DNA of 64,000 nucleotides from Apostichopus japonicus (GCF_037975245.1 NC_092571.1:12531917-12595916); one strand, 5' to 3'. Shown: positions 11,801 to 26,800, counted from the stretch's first letter. Translations and numbers: made by a program. The notes: generated by a model not told the origin, from the letters alone.

Positions 11801-14800
11801 CATTCCTGTGTATTCTCTTTTATACAGTGTTACATTCCTCTGTATTCTCTTTACAGTGTTACATTCCTGTGTATTCTCTTTTATACAGTGTTACATTCCT
11901 GTGTATTCTCTTAACAGTGTTATATTCCTGCGTATTCTCTTTCATACAGTGTTACATTGAATGTTACTATGATTCTTCAAGCTGCGTGCTATACCTTCAT
12001 CTCGTCTCAGTCTTCGATGCCGCGATGTTTTGTCAACTGGGCAAGCGAACCGAACAGTGTCTGAGCCAAATGGTGAGGGAGACATAGTCTATTATAATCA
12101 CAAATGAAAAGATTCTTCACATTTAGCTCTTGTGAGCTGCTGATAACATTTAAAACAAATTTTGTCCCAAACAAGGTCAACCTCCCCTGCCTACAAGAGT
12201 TCTATCAGGTTGCTATATGATATTAAATCAGTGATATAACAACTGACTACATCTTATGTTTTGAGTCAATTCGTTGAAAATGATTTTTTGGTGACTTTTA
12301 TTTACTCAAGTCAGTGTATTATTTCTATGGGGAAAGAGTTGACTCACCTACAGTCTGAGTCAACTTAACTTTTGAAATTTTGTAGTTCCAGTCATGACTT
12401 GTAACGAAACTAGTATGAAATCATATCTCTGTCCCAAACGGTGGAATTAAGCTTGCAATAACCTAGCCAGTCCAGCACAATAACAAATGGTTATTTATTT
12501 TTGAACACAGCCACAAGCAGTATTGGCCTAGGTGTATCTGCTTTGAAAGTATCATATGCCTTGCACCTGCAATGGAAGTTTACTTTTTGATATAAGGAGT
12601 GAGACTTTATTGATAGGAATTCAGAATGTAAAATGAAGGCCTCGAAAAAAAATTGTATATCGACTGTCGAAATGCCACTTGAATTCGCAGTTAATAAGCA
12701 GTAGAAAGGAAAACAGCTTGCATTTTTCTCCCAGTGTGTCTCGAGTCATGTAATTTAACGACACTAGTATGAAATTATTTCTCTGTCCCAAACGGTGGAA
12801 TTTAGCTCGCATTAACCTAGCCAGTCCAGCACAATAACAAATGGTTATTTATTTTTGAACACAGCCACAAGCAGTATTGGCCTAGGTGTATATGCTTTGA
12901 AAGTATCTTATGCCTAGCACCTGCAATGGAAGTTTAGTTTTTGATATAAGGAGTGAGACTTTATTGATAGGAATTCAGAATGTAAAATGCAGGCCTCGAA
13001 AAAAAATTGTATATCGACTGTCGAAATGCCACATGAATTCGCAGTTAATAAGCAGTAGAAAGGAAAACAGCTTGCATTTTTCTCCCAGTGTGTCTCGAGT
13101 CATGTAATTTAACGACACTAGTATGAAATTATTTCTCTGTCCCAAACGGTGGAATTTAGCTCGCATTAACCTAGCCAGTCCAGCACAATAACAAATGGTT
13201 ATTTATTTTTGAACACAGCCACAAGCAGTATTGGCCTAGGTGTATATGCTTTGAAAGTATCTTATGCCTAGCACCTGCAATGGAAGTTTAGTTTTTGATA
13301 TAAGGAGTGAGACTTTCTTGATAGGAATTCAGAATGTAAAATGCAGGCCTCGAAAAAAAATTGTATATCGACTGTCGAAATGCCACTTGAATTCGCAGTT
13401 AATAAGCAGTAGAAAGGAAAACAGCTTGCATTTTTCTCCCAGTGTGTCTCGAGTCATGTAATTTAACGACACTAGTATGAAATTATTTCTCTGTCCCAAA
13501 CGGTGGAATTTAGCTCGCATTAACCTAGCCAGTCCAGCACAGCCACGGTACAGTATATCAGGTTATTTGTGAAGTATTGGATTATTTGAGGGGTATCTGG
13601 TTATTTGAGGGGTATCAGATAATATATGGCTTATACATACACAAATATATAGAACAGTGAAATCATGTCTGTTGACATGAGGTACAGAATAAAGTAAAAG
13701 GATATTATGCATAACATATTTAAAGAAGTAAAAAAAAATTTCTCTTCTTCTCTGCTAGGAGGGTCATCTTTTTTGGAAGGACCAAGAATTTGATTATGCA
13801 AGAGCGCTTATCTTCATGTTTACTGTTTGTCATATTGTCGTGGTAAGCCCAGTTTGTATTAATTTATTTCACTTTTGCTTTTTGATTAGTACTACAGCCA
13901 GGGTTAGAGGAAAAAACTTGAGCTGCACTTGAAAGTTGACATACAGTTAAGATATTGTTGATTCTCTTGTAATACTTGAATGAATTCCAACTGATAAAAT
14001 CTAAATCTAGTTATGTACATTTTCAGTTCAGATCAGATCATATCAGTTGAGTTGAGCTGAGTTCAGTTGAGTTCAATTCAGTTCAGTTCAGATCAGATCA
14101 GTTCTGTTCAGTTTTGTTCAGTTCTGTTCAGTTAAGATCAGATCAGTTCTGTTCAGTTGAGTTGAGTTCAATTCAGTTCAGTTAACATCAGTTAAGATCA
14201 GATCAGTTCTGTTCAGTTAAGATCAGATCAGTTGAGTTGAGTTCAATTCAGTTCAGTTAAGATCAGTTAAGATCAGTTCTGTTCAGTTTGTTCAGTTCTG
14301 TTCAGTTAAGATCTGATCAGTTCAGTTGAGTTCAGTTCAGTTAACATCAGTTAAGATCAGTTAAGTTCAGTTCAGTTCTGTTCAGTTAAGATCAGATAAG
14401 TTGAGTTGAGTTGAGTTAAGTTCAAATCAGTTCAGTTAAGATCAGATCAGTTCTGTTCAGTTAAGATCAGTTGAGTTGAGTTGAGTTCAGTTCAGTTAAG
14501 ATCAGTTAAGATCAGATCAGTTCAGTTGAATTGAGTTCAATTCAGGTCAGTTAAGATCAGTTAAGATCAGTTCAGTTCAGTTCTGTTCAGTTAAGATCAG
14601 ATAAGTTGAGTTGAGTTAAGTTCAAATCAGTTCAGTTAAGATCAGATCAGTTCTGTTCAGTTAAGATCAGTTGAGTTCAATTCAGTTCAGTTAAGATCAG
14701 TTAAGATCAGATCAGTTCAGTTGAATTGAGTTCAATTCAGTTCAGTTAAGATCAGTTAAGATCAGTTGAGTTGAGTTGAGTTCAATTCAGTTCAGTTTAG

Positions 14801-17800
14801 ATCAGTTAAGATCAGATCAGATCAGTTCAGTTCACTTGAGTTCAGTCCAGTTCAGATTTTTCCTTCTTGACATAATACATAACAAGCACAGAATAGTAGA
14901 GAACAAAAAGTGTCAAAATGAAAGGAAGTGATTTAAGAATCCCTTGTGGTCTTGACAGGTAGACTTTCAGGCCCAGGACAAGAAAAACAAAGTAAACAAT
15001 TTAAATTAGAACGTAAACAAATAAGCCAACCCCTTCCCCAACCCCACCCATAAAAGGAAAAAAAGTAAATGGCTTGCACATTATCGAAAAAGCTGATATC
15101 TGAAAGAAATGAACTGAAGGTTTGGTTTTGCAAATTATACATGGGCAAGTTATTCTGTATAAAAACAATTAACAGATCTTCAGACGCTTTCTTGAACAAA
15201 GAGGTACTGTACAACACCTTGAATACATGGCATGCAGATTGTGTGCAAAGAAACCACATGTTCTTAATGTAGTTGGGGAAATACTGCTCATAAAAATACT
15301 TATAAGATAGTGGTAAATGTCAAAGAGTCTATGTCCTAAATCTTTTGTCAACAGGATGATTATAAAATGGTACATGTTTAATATTAAATCCAAAATTTGT
15401 GTCTATTTCTTTCGTCAGTTGTCACACCCAAAGACCACATTTGATACAAGTTATGTGCAATTGTTTCGAGCCCTGGAGAACACAAGGTAAATACAGAAAA
15501 GTTTCTCCTTCTCTTAAATTGTACCTTTAAAGAAAGGGACCAGACTTGAAAAGGTTTACTCCTTTTTCTGGTTCCTCTACTTACATTTCCATTTATAAAA
15601 TTGTATTATTTGCTCTTCAATATTCTGTTCATCTGTGGTGAATTCTGTTGCTATTCCTATACACTGTTTATGTTAGCATTGATATGGAATGAAGAAGTAA
15701 ATAAAATTCAATCTTCAATTAACTTTCTTCGTCAAATCATTTTCAAGTATGTCAAATGCAAAGTACAAAAAATTAAAAAAAAACACATTTTGTGTGTTGT
15801 TTATCTTCTTAGTTTTAGGGAAATTGTAATAAAGTAATGGCAAGGTAGTCTTTTCATTATCTCCACAACCCAAATCACCAAAAGGATAACTTTAAATTTG
15901 TTTATGTCTAAATGTTTAGTGTCTGTATCCAGAGTTTATGCTCAAAGGGCACTTTAAAGGGCACTTCAAGTTCTGTAGGGAAGAGAAAACTGTTTTGTCT
16001 TGGACATGTAAGGATTAATCATAGCTCTCATAAATTTCATAGCTAAAAGACCAAACATTGGATGAAAACTTGGATGAAATTTGATTTTCAAAGATGAAGT
16101 TGACAGTTCAAATTCAAAGAAGATATATTTTTTTCCCTCTTATCTTTATTTCTTAATATAATAATAATAATGAAGTAATTTTACAGAAAATTGATTACTC
16201 AAGGAGGAAAATACAAAAAGTTATGGTGATATTTTAATAGTAAGTTGTAACTTGACAGAGAAGTCTATTTGTAAAAATTAAAGAAAATAAACATTCAAAG
16301 CCAAGCATTGCTTATTCTCTATCTAAAATGAACATACAAGTGATTTTATATTTCCAAGACAATAGAGTTTATTGTTTCATCATTTGATTGACAGAAGGAA
16401 AACTAATCGTGCCAAGGATACGATAAATGAAACAAAAACATGAAACTAATGTGGCATTGTCACTCACCATCTCTTCCTTTTTTCCAGAGAGAAGCAGATT
16501 CCCTTGGTTGCCATGGAGATGACCGACCTGCCAATTTCTAAAGAGTGGCAGGCGGTCGGCAGGATGTGTCTTCCCAGGCTTTTGTTTGTTTTCCAAAAGG
16601 TAAATTATGTTCCTTTGTACCTAAAGGAATCTCATTGCTAAATAATAATAATAAACTTACATTCCACTTTTGACCAGATTCACCCCAGATACTTGTAGTA
16701 CAATTTTAGGCCTAGATTTTCACAAATTCAGCAACTTGCTAAAAATTGTAATTTGCATAAAAAGTCCTCACTGGCACTCGCCTGAATAACAACACATGTC
16801 TGTTACTGTAAAGGCTTATGAAAGCAGCCCAATAATGTTAGCTGATAATAAACAGTAATACAGCAGGGCTTATGTCTGGTTAGGAAATCATGGCCATCTT
16901 TGGACTGACCTGTGTTAACTGACCTTATCATATGCTTATGTTCTTAATGGCTACTGGCAGAAAAAGGCAACTGCCTTATATTTCTACTGGCAAATGGCAC
17001 AATCCATTGATGTTTAGCCTGTAACTATTGCTGTTTCAAGGCCTGCAAGTTTAGTAGGAATGATATAACAAAACACTTGGGTATTATGCAGCTTGTCTAA
17101 CCTTAGGATACTGATATGTGCCACAACTTTGCCCACCAGTGTCGTAGAGCAAATTCGGATGAAATTTTTGGTCAAAACGAACTTGGCTTGTTGTTTAATA
17201 AAACCACAATATTTGTTTGATAATCCAGGATTGGATATGACTGACATCTCTGGATGCTTCAATCAGCTATTTCATGTCATATTTCAGAAATTCCTTTCTC
17301 TTTTCCTTCACATCTTTTTTGTCTCGATAGAACGATCTACCAACAGAAGAGCTTATAGGATCTAGAGTAGATGGTAAACAGATCAGAGGCAAGGTTAAGG
17401 TAAGGTCAGCTTTTGTTTTGTTAATACCAGGATTATTATTCAAGTAGACTTTAAAACATGAGACAGTTTTGAGGCAAGATTCAACTTACCGATAGTTTTC
17501 TTGTAAAAATTTTTATTTTTATACCATGAGAGAGTTTTTAATGTATACATGTATATTTTGTAAGGTTGTGTAGCATTTAAATTTTGTTTTGTTGCACAGC
17601 AACAGACAGTCACTAATTCGACTGAGAACTTAACCTGAAATGATATTCTGAACAATATAAGAGCCTTACAATTTTCTTTTGTATTAATTTCATTTTTTGC
17701 AGAAATTAAACACTGTGCAGAAAGTACAACAAAATTTGGAAGATCAAATTTTCCGCATCCTCAGGAAGAGCAGAGTGCTGACTAACAACCTGTGAGTGCC

Positions 17801-20800
17801 AAAGGTCACCTTGCAGTAGGTCAAGGGTCAAGGGGCATGGCCTTCCTGTAGGTCAAGGGTGTGGCCATCCTGTAGGTCATGGGTGTGGCCTCCTTGTAGG
17901 TCAGGGATGTGGGGCCTTCTGTAGGTCAGGGCATGACCTTCCTGTAGATCAGAGGTGTGGCCTTCCTGTAGATCAGAGGTGTGGCCTTCCTGTAGGTCAG
18001 GGTGTGGCCTTGATGTAGGTCAGGGCATGACCTTCCTGTAGATCAGAGGTGTGGCCTTCCTGTAGATCAGAGGTGTGGCCTTCCTGTAGATCAGAGGTGT
18101 GGCCTTCCTGTAGGTCAGGGTGTGGCCTTGATGTAGGTCAGGGGCATGGCCGCCCTGTAGGTCAAGGGTGTGGCCATCCTGTAGGTCAGGGGCATGATCT
18201 TCCTGTAGGTCTGGTGCGCTGCTTTCCTGTAGGTTGGGACCTGTCCTTCCTTAGGCCAGTTAATGACCTTCCTGTGGGTCAGGGGTATGGCTTTTGTATA
18301 GGTCAGGGGTACAGTATAGTATTCCTGTAGGACAGGGGTGTGGCCTTCCTGTAGTTCATGGGTGTGGCCTATCTGTGGATCAAAGATGTGGCTTTCCTAT
18401 AGGTTTGTGGGTATGAACTTCCTTTAGGTCAGGGATGTAGACACAAGGGTGTGGCCCTCCTGTAGGTCTTGGGTTTGGCAGAATGTGTGTTTTAAATACC
18501 ACAATGATTGCAGGCAATACAATAGCTAGTGCCCTTGATGGTTGTACCATATGACTGATGTCATGGTTGCCACTCCGATGTAAGATGTGCAGAGTAGGAC
18601 TCTAATCGTTGTACCCAGCAATTGTTTAAAACTGTAAAACTGAATCTCAGCAGTTAGCAATAGTCTTACAAACATCCTCCGAGTAGTGTCCAACTCACAC
18701 CATTCGTCTGTTGCTCGCAGATGCCTCGCGATCTCATCTAGGATGTCACGTGTTGGCCAAGTTTGTTTCATCCATCCCTATTTTAGTCAGTAACAGTTTG
18801 TCAAAATTACAAAAGGAAATGATTAGATTTGTCTCATTTTACTTTTTACTTCTTCACAGTAACCATTGCCTGTTCTCAGTTCCTGCCAATCAAGCCTTTG
18901 TCTACATCGCTAGTGGAAGCGAACCAGAGCAGACGCCTATGGATGTCCTCACGTCCAGTTTTAGGGGTGACTTGAAAACAGGTGGGAGTTTTATTAAGAG
19001 AATTGAGATATCAACAGGAAAAGTATAAATAAATGTTAATATATATAATGGAACCAGACCCAGACGGTCTTTTAATTATGATTATTGCAATCTGATTATT
19101 GTGCAATATTTATGAGGCCCTTAATGAAATCATTTGCAAACTTTTAGGACCATGACCCAGGATCCTTCACAACCAACCAATCCAAACCCTCAGAATCGAT
19201 ACTCAGAAATGCTTGAAGAATGTATGTGATGTTTTAGAATAACAATAATTGATCTTCATCACAAGCTTGGAAAATCATAGAAAACTTTGTCAATGTCTAG
19301 TAAATTTGTTTCCACCATTCCCCCCCCCCATCATAATTTGCTGAACATTGCTGTAAATGAGTTTAAATTGGCAACCAATCGCAGAAAAGCTGCTTGAAAA
19401 TAAATGTCCTCTTTTCATGTCCTCTTTTCTTTTCTTGTCTTTTTTCGTCAACATTAAACTTTAAATTGGCAACCAATTGCAGAAAAGCTTTTTGAAAATA
19501 CATGTCCTCTTTTCATGTACTCTTGTCTTTTCTTGTCTTTTTTTTGGTCAACATTAAACTTTAAATTGGCAACCAATTGCAGAAAAGCTTTTTGAAAATA
19601 CATGTCCTCTTTTCATGTCCTCTTGTCTTTTCTTGTCTTTTTTTTGGTCAACATTAAACTTTAAATTGGCAACCAATTGCAGAAAAGCTTTTTGAAAATA
19701 CATGTCCTCTTTTTTCTTTCCTGTCTTTATATGACGGTTTCGTTAATTCAGAAGATTTTGATGAGGGTCTTCTCGAGCTGGGTGTACCAGATAATCCAAC
19801 CATTCCAGTCTTTATAGATTCTCTACCAACTTTGACAACAAACAGAGAGAGTCATAGCTTCAAATCCTTCCTGCAGCAACACATTGACATCATACTGAAC
19901 GGAAAAGGCTTCGAAGACAGTCTGGTGCGAGGCACTTCGGCTGCTCACTTTGAGGTTGGTTTTGCAAGTCTTAAATTTAAAGTTTTAATATTTTCTTATT
20001 AAATGGCCAAAAAATGATAGGTCTTGCATTTCTACGGGTCGCTGGTTTGTATGCAGTTCTTGTTCCCATTTGATAACCTCTCTTTGTTGTTGTTTTCTCT
20101 TTAAATCATTTTATTCGCGGTTTCCTTTTCCCAAAATGTTGGAGTTCTTGCATGATTTAACATGTGCCTATAGTAGATAATAATAATAACAATAACTCAC
20201 ATATCACATTTACCAATCTTCTCATTGTGCTGGTGGGCCATTCATGGGAATTTCTTCCAGAAAAGTAAAAATGGCGAAAATTTGATTAAACATTTACAAA
20301 AAATTCAGTGTCGTTCATTTTAAATAGAAATTTTACTAGTCAATCAAATGGAAGTGCATTGCCATAGGAAGGATTTTTGTACACTGAGTAAACATAAAAG
20401 TTTTATCAAACTCAATGACAAGAGATGGCGTTTATTACAGTTTAGTTGTGCTTAGGGATGTACGTAAACTGTAAAGTGGGATTGATATGACCACATCTTT
20501 TCTTGAAAGAAGAGATAACCAGAAACTGGACTGAAAGAGGAACAGCAATAACGGCAAATTTTTTCCCGCCATTTAGTCGTCCAAACAGTAAAGTTGGTTG
20601 TCCGAAAAAATGTAGTCAAATTACAGAGTCACTGATATGTACACAGTAGCAGAGATGTGTAGGTTTTGTGAAAAGAACCAGCTTTGGGCCAGTAAAAGTT
20701 CCTTTCAGGTGGATCAGATAAGCCTACCACTATGTCTTTAAATTTGATATCAGTATCTCCGAAGTGATGGAGGGTAGGTACCAATTCATCATTTAGCCTG

Positions 20801-23800
20801 TTGGGCGAGGGGAGGGTGGGTTCTAATGCCATCTGAATTTGATGTACCTAATCATCCCCCTGGACAACCTCCAAAGCTGATCTTGACTGTCCAAAATACA
20901 AATTTGGTCGTCTCAGGACAATCAGATGACCGTGAAAACTTTGCCCTGCCAACATTTTGAGCTAAATAGACAGGAAATACACTTTAGTCCATACATCAGT
21001 GAATATATTAAATTGTTTCTGTGCATCTGAGTTATTTCAGCATTATCCTTCCAATTTTTATTTTTGTAGTTTCCTACGCTTCGTAACTGGATCAAAGTTG
21101 CCGATATGATGTATGAGTTGTATATGTACCCACCAGAGGAATCAAAACTTTATGAGGAATTTGAAAGCCTTCAAACTGTTTTAGATGTTGACATGAGGTT
21201 TTCTGAAGGGTGAGTCTGTTAACCTAAATTAATTTCTGCAATCAAATTGTTCTTAAAGATGCATGCCTATCAACAAAATTTTTTTTTATATTCTATTCTA
21301 CTATGGTCTATTCTGGTCTGTTCTATTCTATTCAGTTATATTCTAGTCTGTTCTGTTCGACTCTATTCCATTCTGTTCAAATCTATTCCATTTTCCCATT
21401 CTATTCTACTCTGTTTGACTCTATCTTGTTCTATCCGACTCTGTTCAACTCTATCCAGTTCCACCCCATTCTGGCCGACTATTTCCCATTCCACTCTACT
21501 CTGTTCTATTCTATTCCACTTTATTCTGTTTTACTCTGTTCTATTCTGTTCGACTCTTTCTATTCTGTTTGATTCTACGCAATTCTGTTCTACTGTGTCT
21601 TATTCTGTTCTACTCTAGTCTGGTCTACTGTAGTCTGTTCTATTCTAGTTTGTTATGTCCTATTGTTATGTCCTATTCTACTCTATTCTTTTCATCTGTT
21701 TTATTTCACTCTGCTCTATTCTACACTGTTCTACTCTGTTCCATTCTGTACTGTTCTATCTATTCTACTTTGTTCCATTCTGTACTGTTCTATCTATTAT
21801 GCTCTGCTATATCCTACTCTGTCCTATTCTGTTTTAATCTCTTCTATTATGTTCTATTCTACTCGGTTCCATTCTGTACTGTTCTATCTATTCTACTCTG
21901 TTCTATCCTGCTCTATTTTCATCCATTCTAATATGTTCTATTCTACTCGGTTTCATTCTGTACTGTTCTATCTATTATGCTCTGCTATATCCTACTCTGT
22001 CCTATTCTGTTTTAATCTCTTCTATTATGATCTATTCTACTCTGTTCCATTCTGCACTGTTCTATCTATTCTACTGTGTTATATCCTACTCTGTCCTATT
22101 CTGTTTTAATCTATTCTATTATGTTCTATTCTACTTGGCTCCATTCTGTACTGTACTATCTATTCTACTCTGTTCTATGCTGCTCTACTTTAATCCATTC
22201 TATTATGTTCTATTCTACTCGGCTCCATTCTGTACTGTACTATCTATTCTACTCTGTTCTATGCTGCTCTACTTTAATCCATTCTATTATGTTCTATTCT
22301 ACTCTGCTCTATTGCAGTACGTTCTGTTCTGTTCTGTTCTACTCTATTCTATTCTAATTAGACCAGATTATTGGAGAACTAACATGTACAGCTCTTATTG
22401 TCTTTCATCAGACGGTGTGCCAAAGTTTTGCCGATAGCTTCAAGAACCTACCAGGATAATGCCTCTTCACATTATACCAGCATAGTCCATGAAAATAAGG
22501 TCAGTTTACTGTAACTGCTAGTACTATGCGGTTGGCATATTGTAGCAGATGAGAAGCTTTGTTGAAAATTTTTTATTTTCTGCACCTTCAATGAATTACA
22601 ATCTGAGTGAAGGGAAATGGTGGTGTAGTAACTACAACACCACCAGATGTGCCCAGACGCTCGAGAGCACCCTGGTACACTCTTTATAATAATAATAACA
22701 TTTGCTTTTTATATAGCGCTTTATACCAGCGATAGGTCTCAAAGCGCTTTACAGACGTTATATTACCCCTGGTCAATGATAACCTGTCCCAGAGACAATC
22801 CGTCCAGTCGGCAGCAGTTATATACTGCGCCAAATGACAAGTTACCTCACAAGTACCCATTTAACCCCTGGGTGGAGAGAGGCAAGTGAGATAAAGCATC
22901 TTGCCCAAGGACACAACGTAATGAACTAGGCATGAATCGAACCAACAATCCTTGGATCACGAGTCCGACGCCTTAGCCAATTGGCCACCTTGCTCTCAGA
23001 TTAGAATGTTAAAGGTCGGTTTCCTGTCCATGATTGCAAGCCAACAGATCACAGGCTTTCTTCACAATGGTACCCAAGCACTCGTCCAGAAATAAAATGC
23101 ATGAAACTAACCGTTGCATCCTTTAACCTCAATATGATAAACTCTGTCATTGAAAAATCTGGAAAGGTTCGGCTCCCGAAACTAAACTCAGATCCATTTT
23201 GTACTTTAAATTGAATATTCACCCACTTGTTTCTTTCTTTATTCAAATTCTTGTATCAGCTGCAATTAAGACAACAGAATAATTGTTGACTCACCATTTA
23301 AAGTGGTTACCTACTGTTAGATAACTTTGGTAGATTGGTTCTGTTAACAGGTTTCAGTAGGGACTTTAGTCTGTCCTCCTGTATATAAGAATATAGGAAT
23401 ATCAGCTGCACTACAGAGAAAATCGTAATTTTTGACACACCATTGAAAGTGGTTACCTACTACTAGATAACTTTGGTAGATTAATTTATATGAATTGCAG
23501 ACTTCTGTTTAATTAACAGGTTTCAGAAGGGACTTCAGTATGTCCCTCTGTGTATAGGAATATTTTGATATTCATATTATATCTATTAGGACTCAGTTTG
23601 ACGAGTATGTGCATGACATCAGTTACCGTGGATAGTCATAATAATAATAATAATTAACAGTTCTTATATAGCGCAACTTACAATAAAGTCTCGCCGCGCT
23701 GTACTTAACCCTGGTCATTGGTAACTTGTCACACCTACACACCAAAGTGTGCACAATTCAAACAATCTCTCCTGGGGCACCACAGTGCACCACAGCCACG

Positions 23801-26800
23801 TGTCCCCTGGGGGACTTCCCATAGGGTGCAGCCACAAACCGGCGCACGCAACTATATTTACAAGTCACCTCGCAAGTCTATCAAGTCATATCTCATCCTT
23901 ATTCCTCTTTCCTACTTAGTTTGCCCAAGCGTTAAAAGTGTACTCGCAGCATGCCAGAGGACCTGCTTACGAATTATTCGCCAGGAAACTGGAACAAGAG
24001 TGCGATGCATTCTGGGAAAATGGTCGTCAGCTCTGCGAAGTCATCAGTTTGACAGGTCATCATTGCATCCTGAAGGTGAAATATTTGTCCTATTTCCTCA
24101 ACATTTAAAATCCACTCTTAAACCTGTCGCTTGATACCTTTAGTTTCACAGTTTCATTATTTGTAAGTACACTTGAAATAAATGAGTAACCAATTAAATA
24201 AAAACCCAAAAGAAATTTGCTTGGCTTTACAAAAGTCCAGCTAGGGGTGGAAGTACCTGACATGGTAAATTTGATGCACATACAAAGGTTTCATTTAGAT
24301 GATATTAAGCAGTTTGAAGACTTTCATCCCATTCTTGATGTACAATTTAGTATTAAGGAAATATTTCTACATATTTCTTTCTCATTCTGTTATACAGCAA
24401 CATACATATATGCACTTATTGCTAAACAGAATAATATTCCCAGGATAGGGTAAACCTCATCACATCAACAATAGCAGATTAAAAAATAGTGAAATATATT
24501 ACAAGTTCAAAGGTCATCAGTAATTAGCCTCAAATTCTAGCCTACTGCCCCAAAAATAAAATTGAAAGAATTTTCAAATGTACTCTTTTTTGCAGGAGTT
24601 TTCTGATTTGCCTTTTGTTTCACTGCCATTCAGAAGTTTCAAAATAGGCAATTTAGCATCTGGCTGTGGATAGCTAGATTTAGAGTGACAGTGAAAATAC
24701 CTGTTGCAATTTGATCATGGGTGACCATAATCAGAATTTCTAGCATATTTGGGAGTAATATCAATGAACTTTAATGCCTGTACACTGTACAGGTATATAC
24801 ATATGTGAGATAAACACACTGACCAATGTTACTTTTACGATGTCATGGCAACAAATATTTGATTGCAGTACTTTGACTGGTTAATAGCTATAAAACATAT
24901 TCATTATTAATAGCACTATAATCATCAAGGCAAGGTTTCACACCCAAGCATTCAATCGATCGATCCATTCAGTCGGTCCAAATTATTGAACAGCCTCGAA
25001 ATTTGTATTGAAATCTGTCAGACTATAACTACTTTCTTGTAAGAACACAAAGCAAAAATCAATTGGTTCTCTATTATAAGTTAGATTTTTCTGTCCTTTT
25101 GTTTTTGTCAAATTTTCTTTGTTTTTCTCTTTTCCTTTCCCTCTTTTTATGGTGCTTTTTATTTTTTTGGGGGGGAAGGGGGGGCTCTTAATGCTGTAAA
25201 AGGGGCACTGCCTGTAAAAAGCATCTGGCTATTTCAACTCTCCTTCACGATTTTGTATTGATACTTGTTCCATCCTTTGGTTTTTTTAGTTTTTACATAA
25301 GTGGATATAGACAGAACTGACCTGCATATTAATATCCCATGTACAAATATATAGATACATGGACGAACACACGTTATTAAAATTTTGAAACCTCATGTTA
25401 ATGGCTAACACCACTTCCTGGTGCAATGGCTCTGTTTGGTTAATAAATAACTATGAGATAGATTACGACTGTTGTAATATCCAAGGAGTTTGGGGGGGGG
25501 TTACCCCTACCTACCAATTAATCAGGATTGTCCCTATGTGGAATCTTTCATGGTACACAAACTAAAACAAGGTACACATGTTTGTATTCATCATTATATG
25601 CGGTCATTTCGGAAGCATGGTATGTAATCATGACAACACCCAAAACTATGATTGATGGCCGCATGTTAGCCCCACAGGCTTGGCAGAAATAGCTATGCAG
25701 CCCTCTTAAAAATCCCAAATATTCATAAACCTGGAGAGGTGGAATTTACGGTAACCATAAAGTACGGTAACCATAAAGCAGATAGACAGGCAATTATTGA
25801 GGTACACAAACAAACTGATTGATTTGTTAAGGTCTTTAATACGGTTAATAAGGCCGACTAATAATTTCCATTTTCTGATTGATTGTAAAGTACTAATATT
25901 CCTTTGTTCTTCATTCCCAGCTACATCTCCTCCCAGATGAGGAACACCCCCCCGAGCAACAACCCACCCTGCCGGAGATGCCCCACACTAACAACAACCG
26001 CACCCCTTGCGCCTGCAACTGCGGCAAGACCATAGGTCACAGAGATGACCCGTTCGATCTGAAGGTGGGTAGTCATAGGGACATACACTGTTAAATGTGT
26101 TCATTCTCACACATGATGAAGATATTGTATTGGCAATTATGTATATTCATATTAGGGAAGAAAAATAAAGTGGTCTTTTTGCAAAAAAGTCTTGTATCAG
26201 AGATGAACCAAAGTTGTGAAAGATTGATGGGTATTTCTTTCATAAAAAAAACTGCATCCCAAAAGCATTGTTGAAGATACAAGTTTTCAAAGTTAAACAT
26301 GATTTCTTAAGAATATTTGTGGCAATAGTTATGATTATGACATCATCATGATATGTGAGCTGAAAAAAGCCTGGTAAATGGCTTAGAAACAAATGTGTAC
26401 AATGATACAAATGGTTAATACTAAATATTAAACTTAAGATTTCTTTACAAAAATTCCAGTTGAGTATTTCTATTTATTTATTTTGATTGCTGAAAACAAA
26501 AGAAGAAAAATGTGTTGTTTGCTGTCGGAAATTACAATGGACCCTGACCAGGTTCTTTAGAATGCAAAATATCTCGGAATGCAAAATATTGCCAAAAAAA
26601 TGCAAAATAGAATGCAAAATAGAATGCAAAAAGAATGCAAAATAAAAGAATGCAAAAATGAAATAAAATAAAGAATGCAAATAATGCAAATAAATGCAAA
26701 GAATGCAAAAATTGCAAATAAAATAAAATAAAGAATGCAAAAATAAAAAAATAAATAACTAAAAAAATAAATAAAAGAATGCAAAAAGAATGCAAAAAGA

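Noticed and set aside
11138-12087. Three overlapping ORFs of about 260 codons with FTVLHSCVFS repeats
   Set aside because: They run through a 29-bp tandem array in three frames at once, lack splice support and lie in an SMG8 intron.
12621-13520. Repeated 63-65-codon ORFs on both strands
   Set aside because: They recur with the 354-bp satellite period on both strands and show no protein family features.
21247-22437. Several ORFs of 90-148 codons rich in Leu/Phe/Ser/Tyr
   Set aside because: They are frames of the TTCTA/TTCTG microsatellite.
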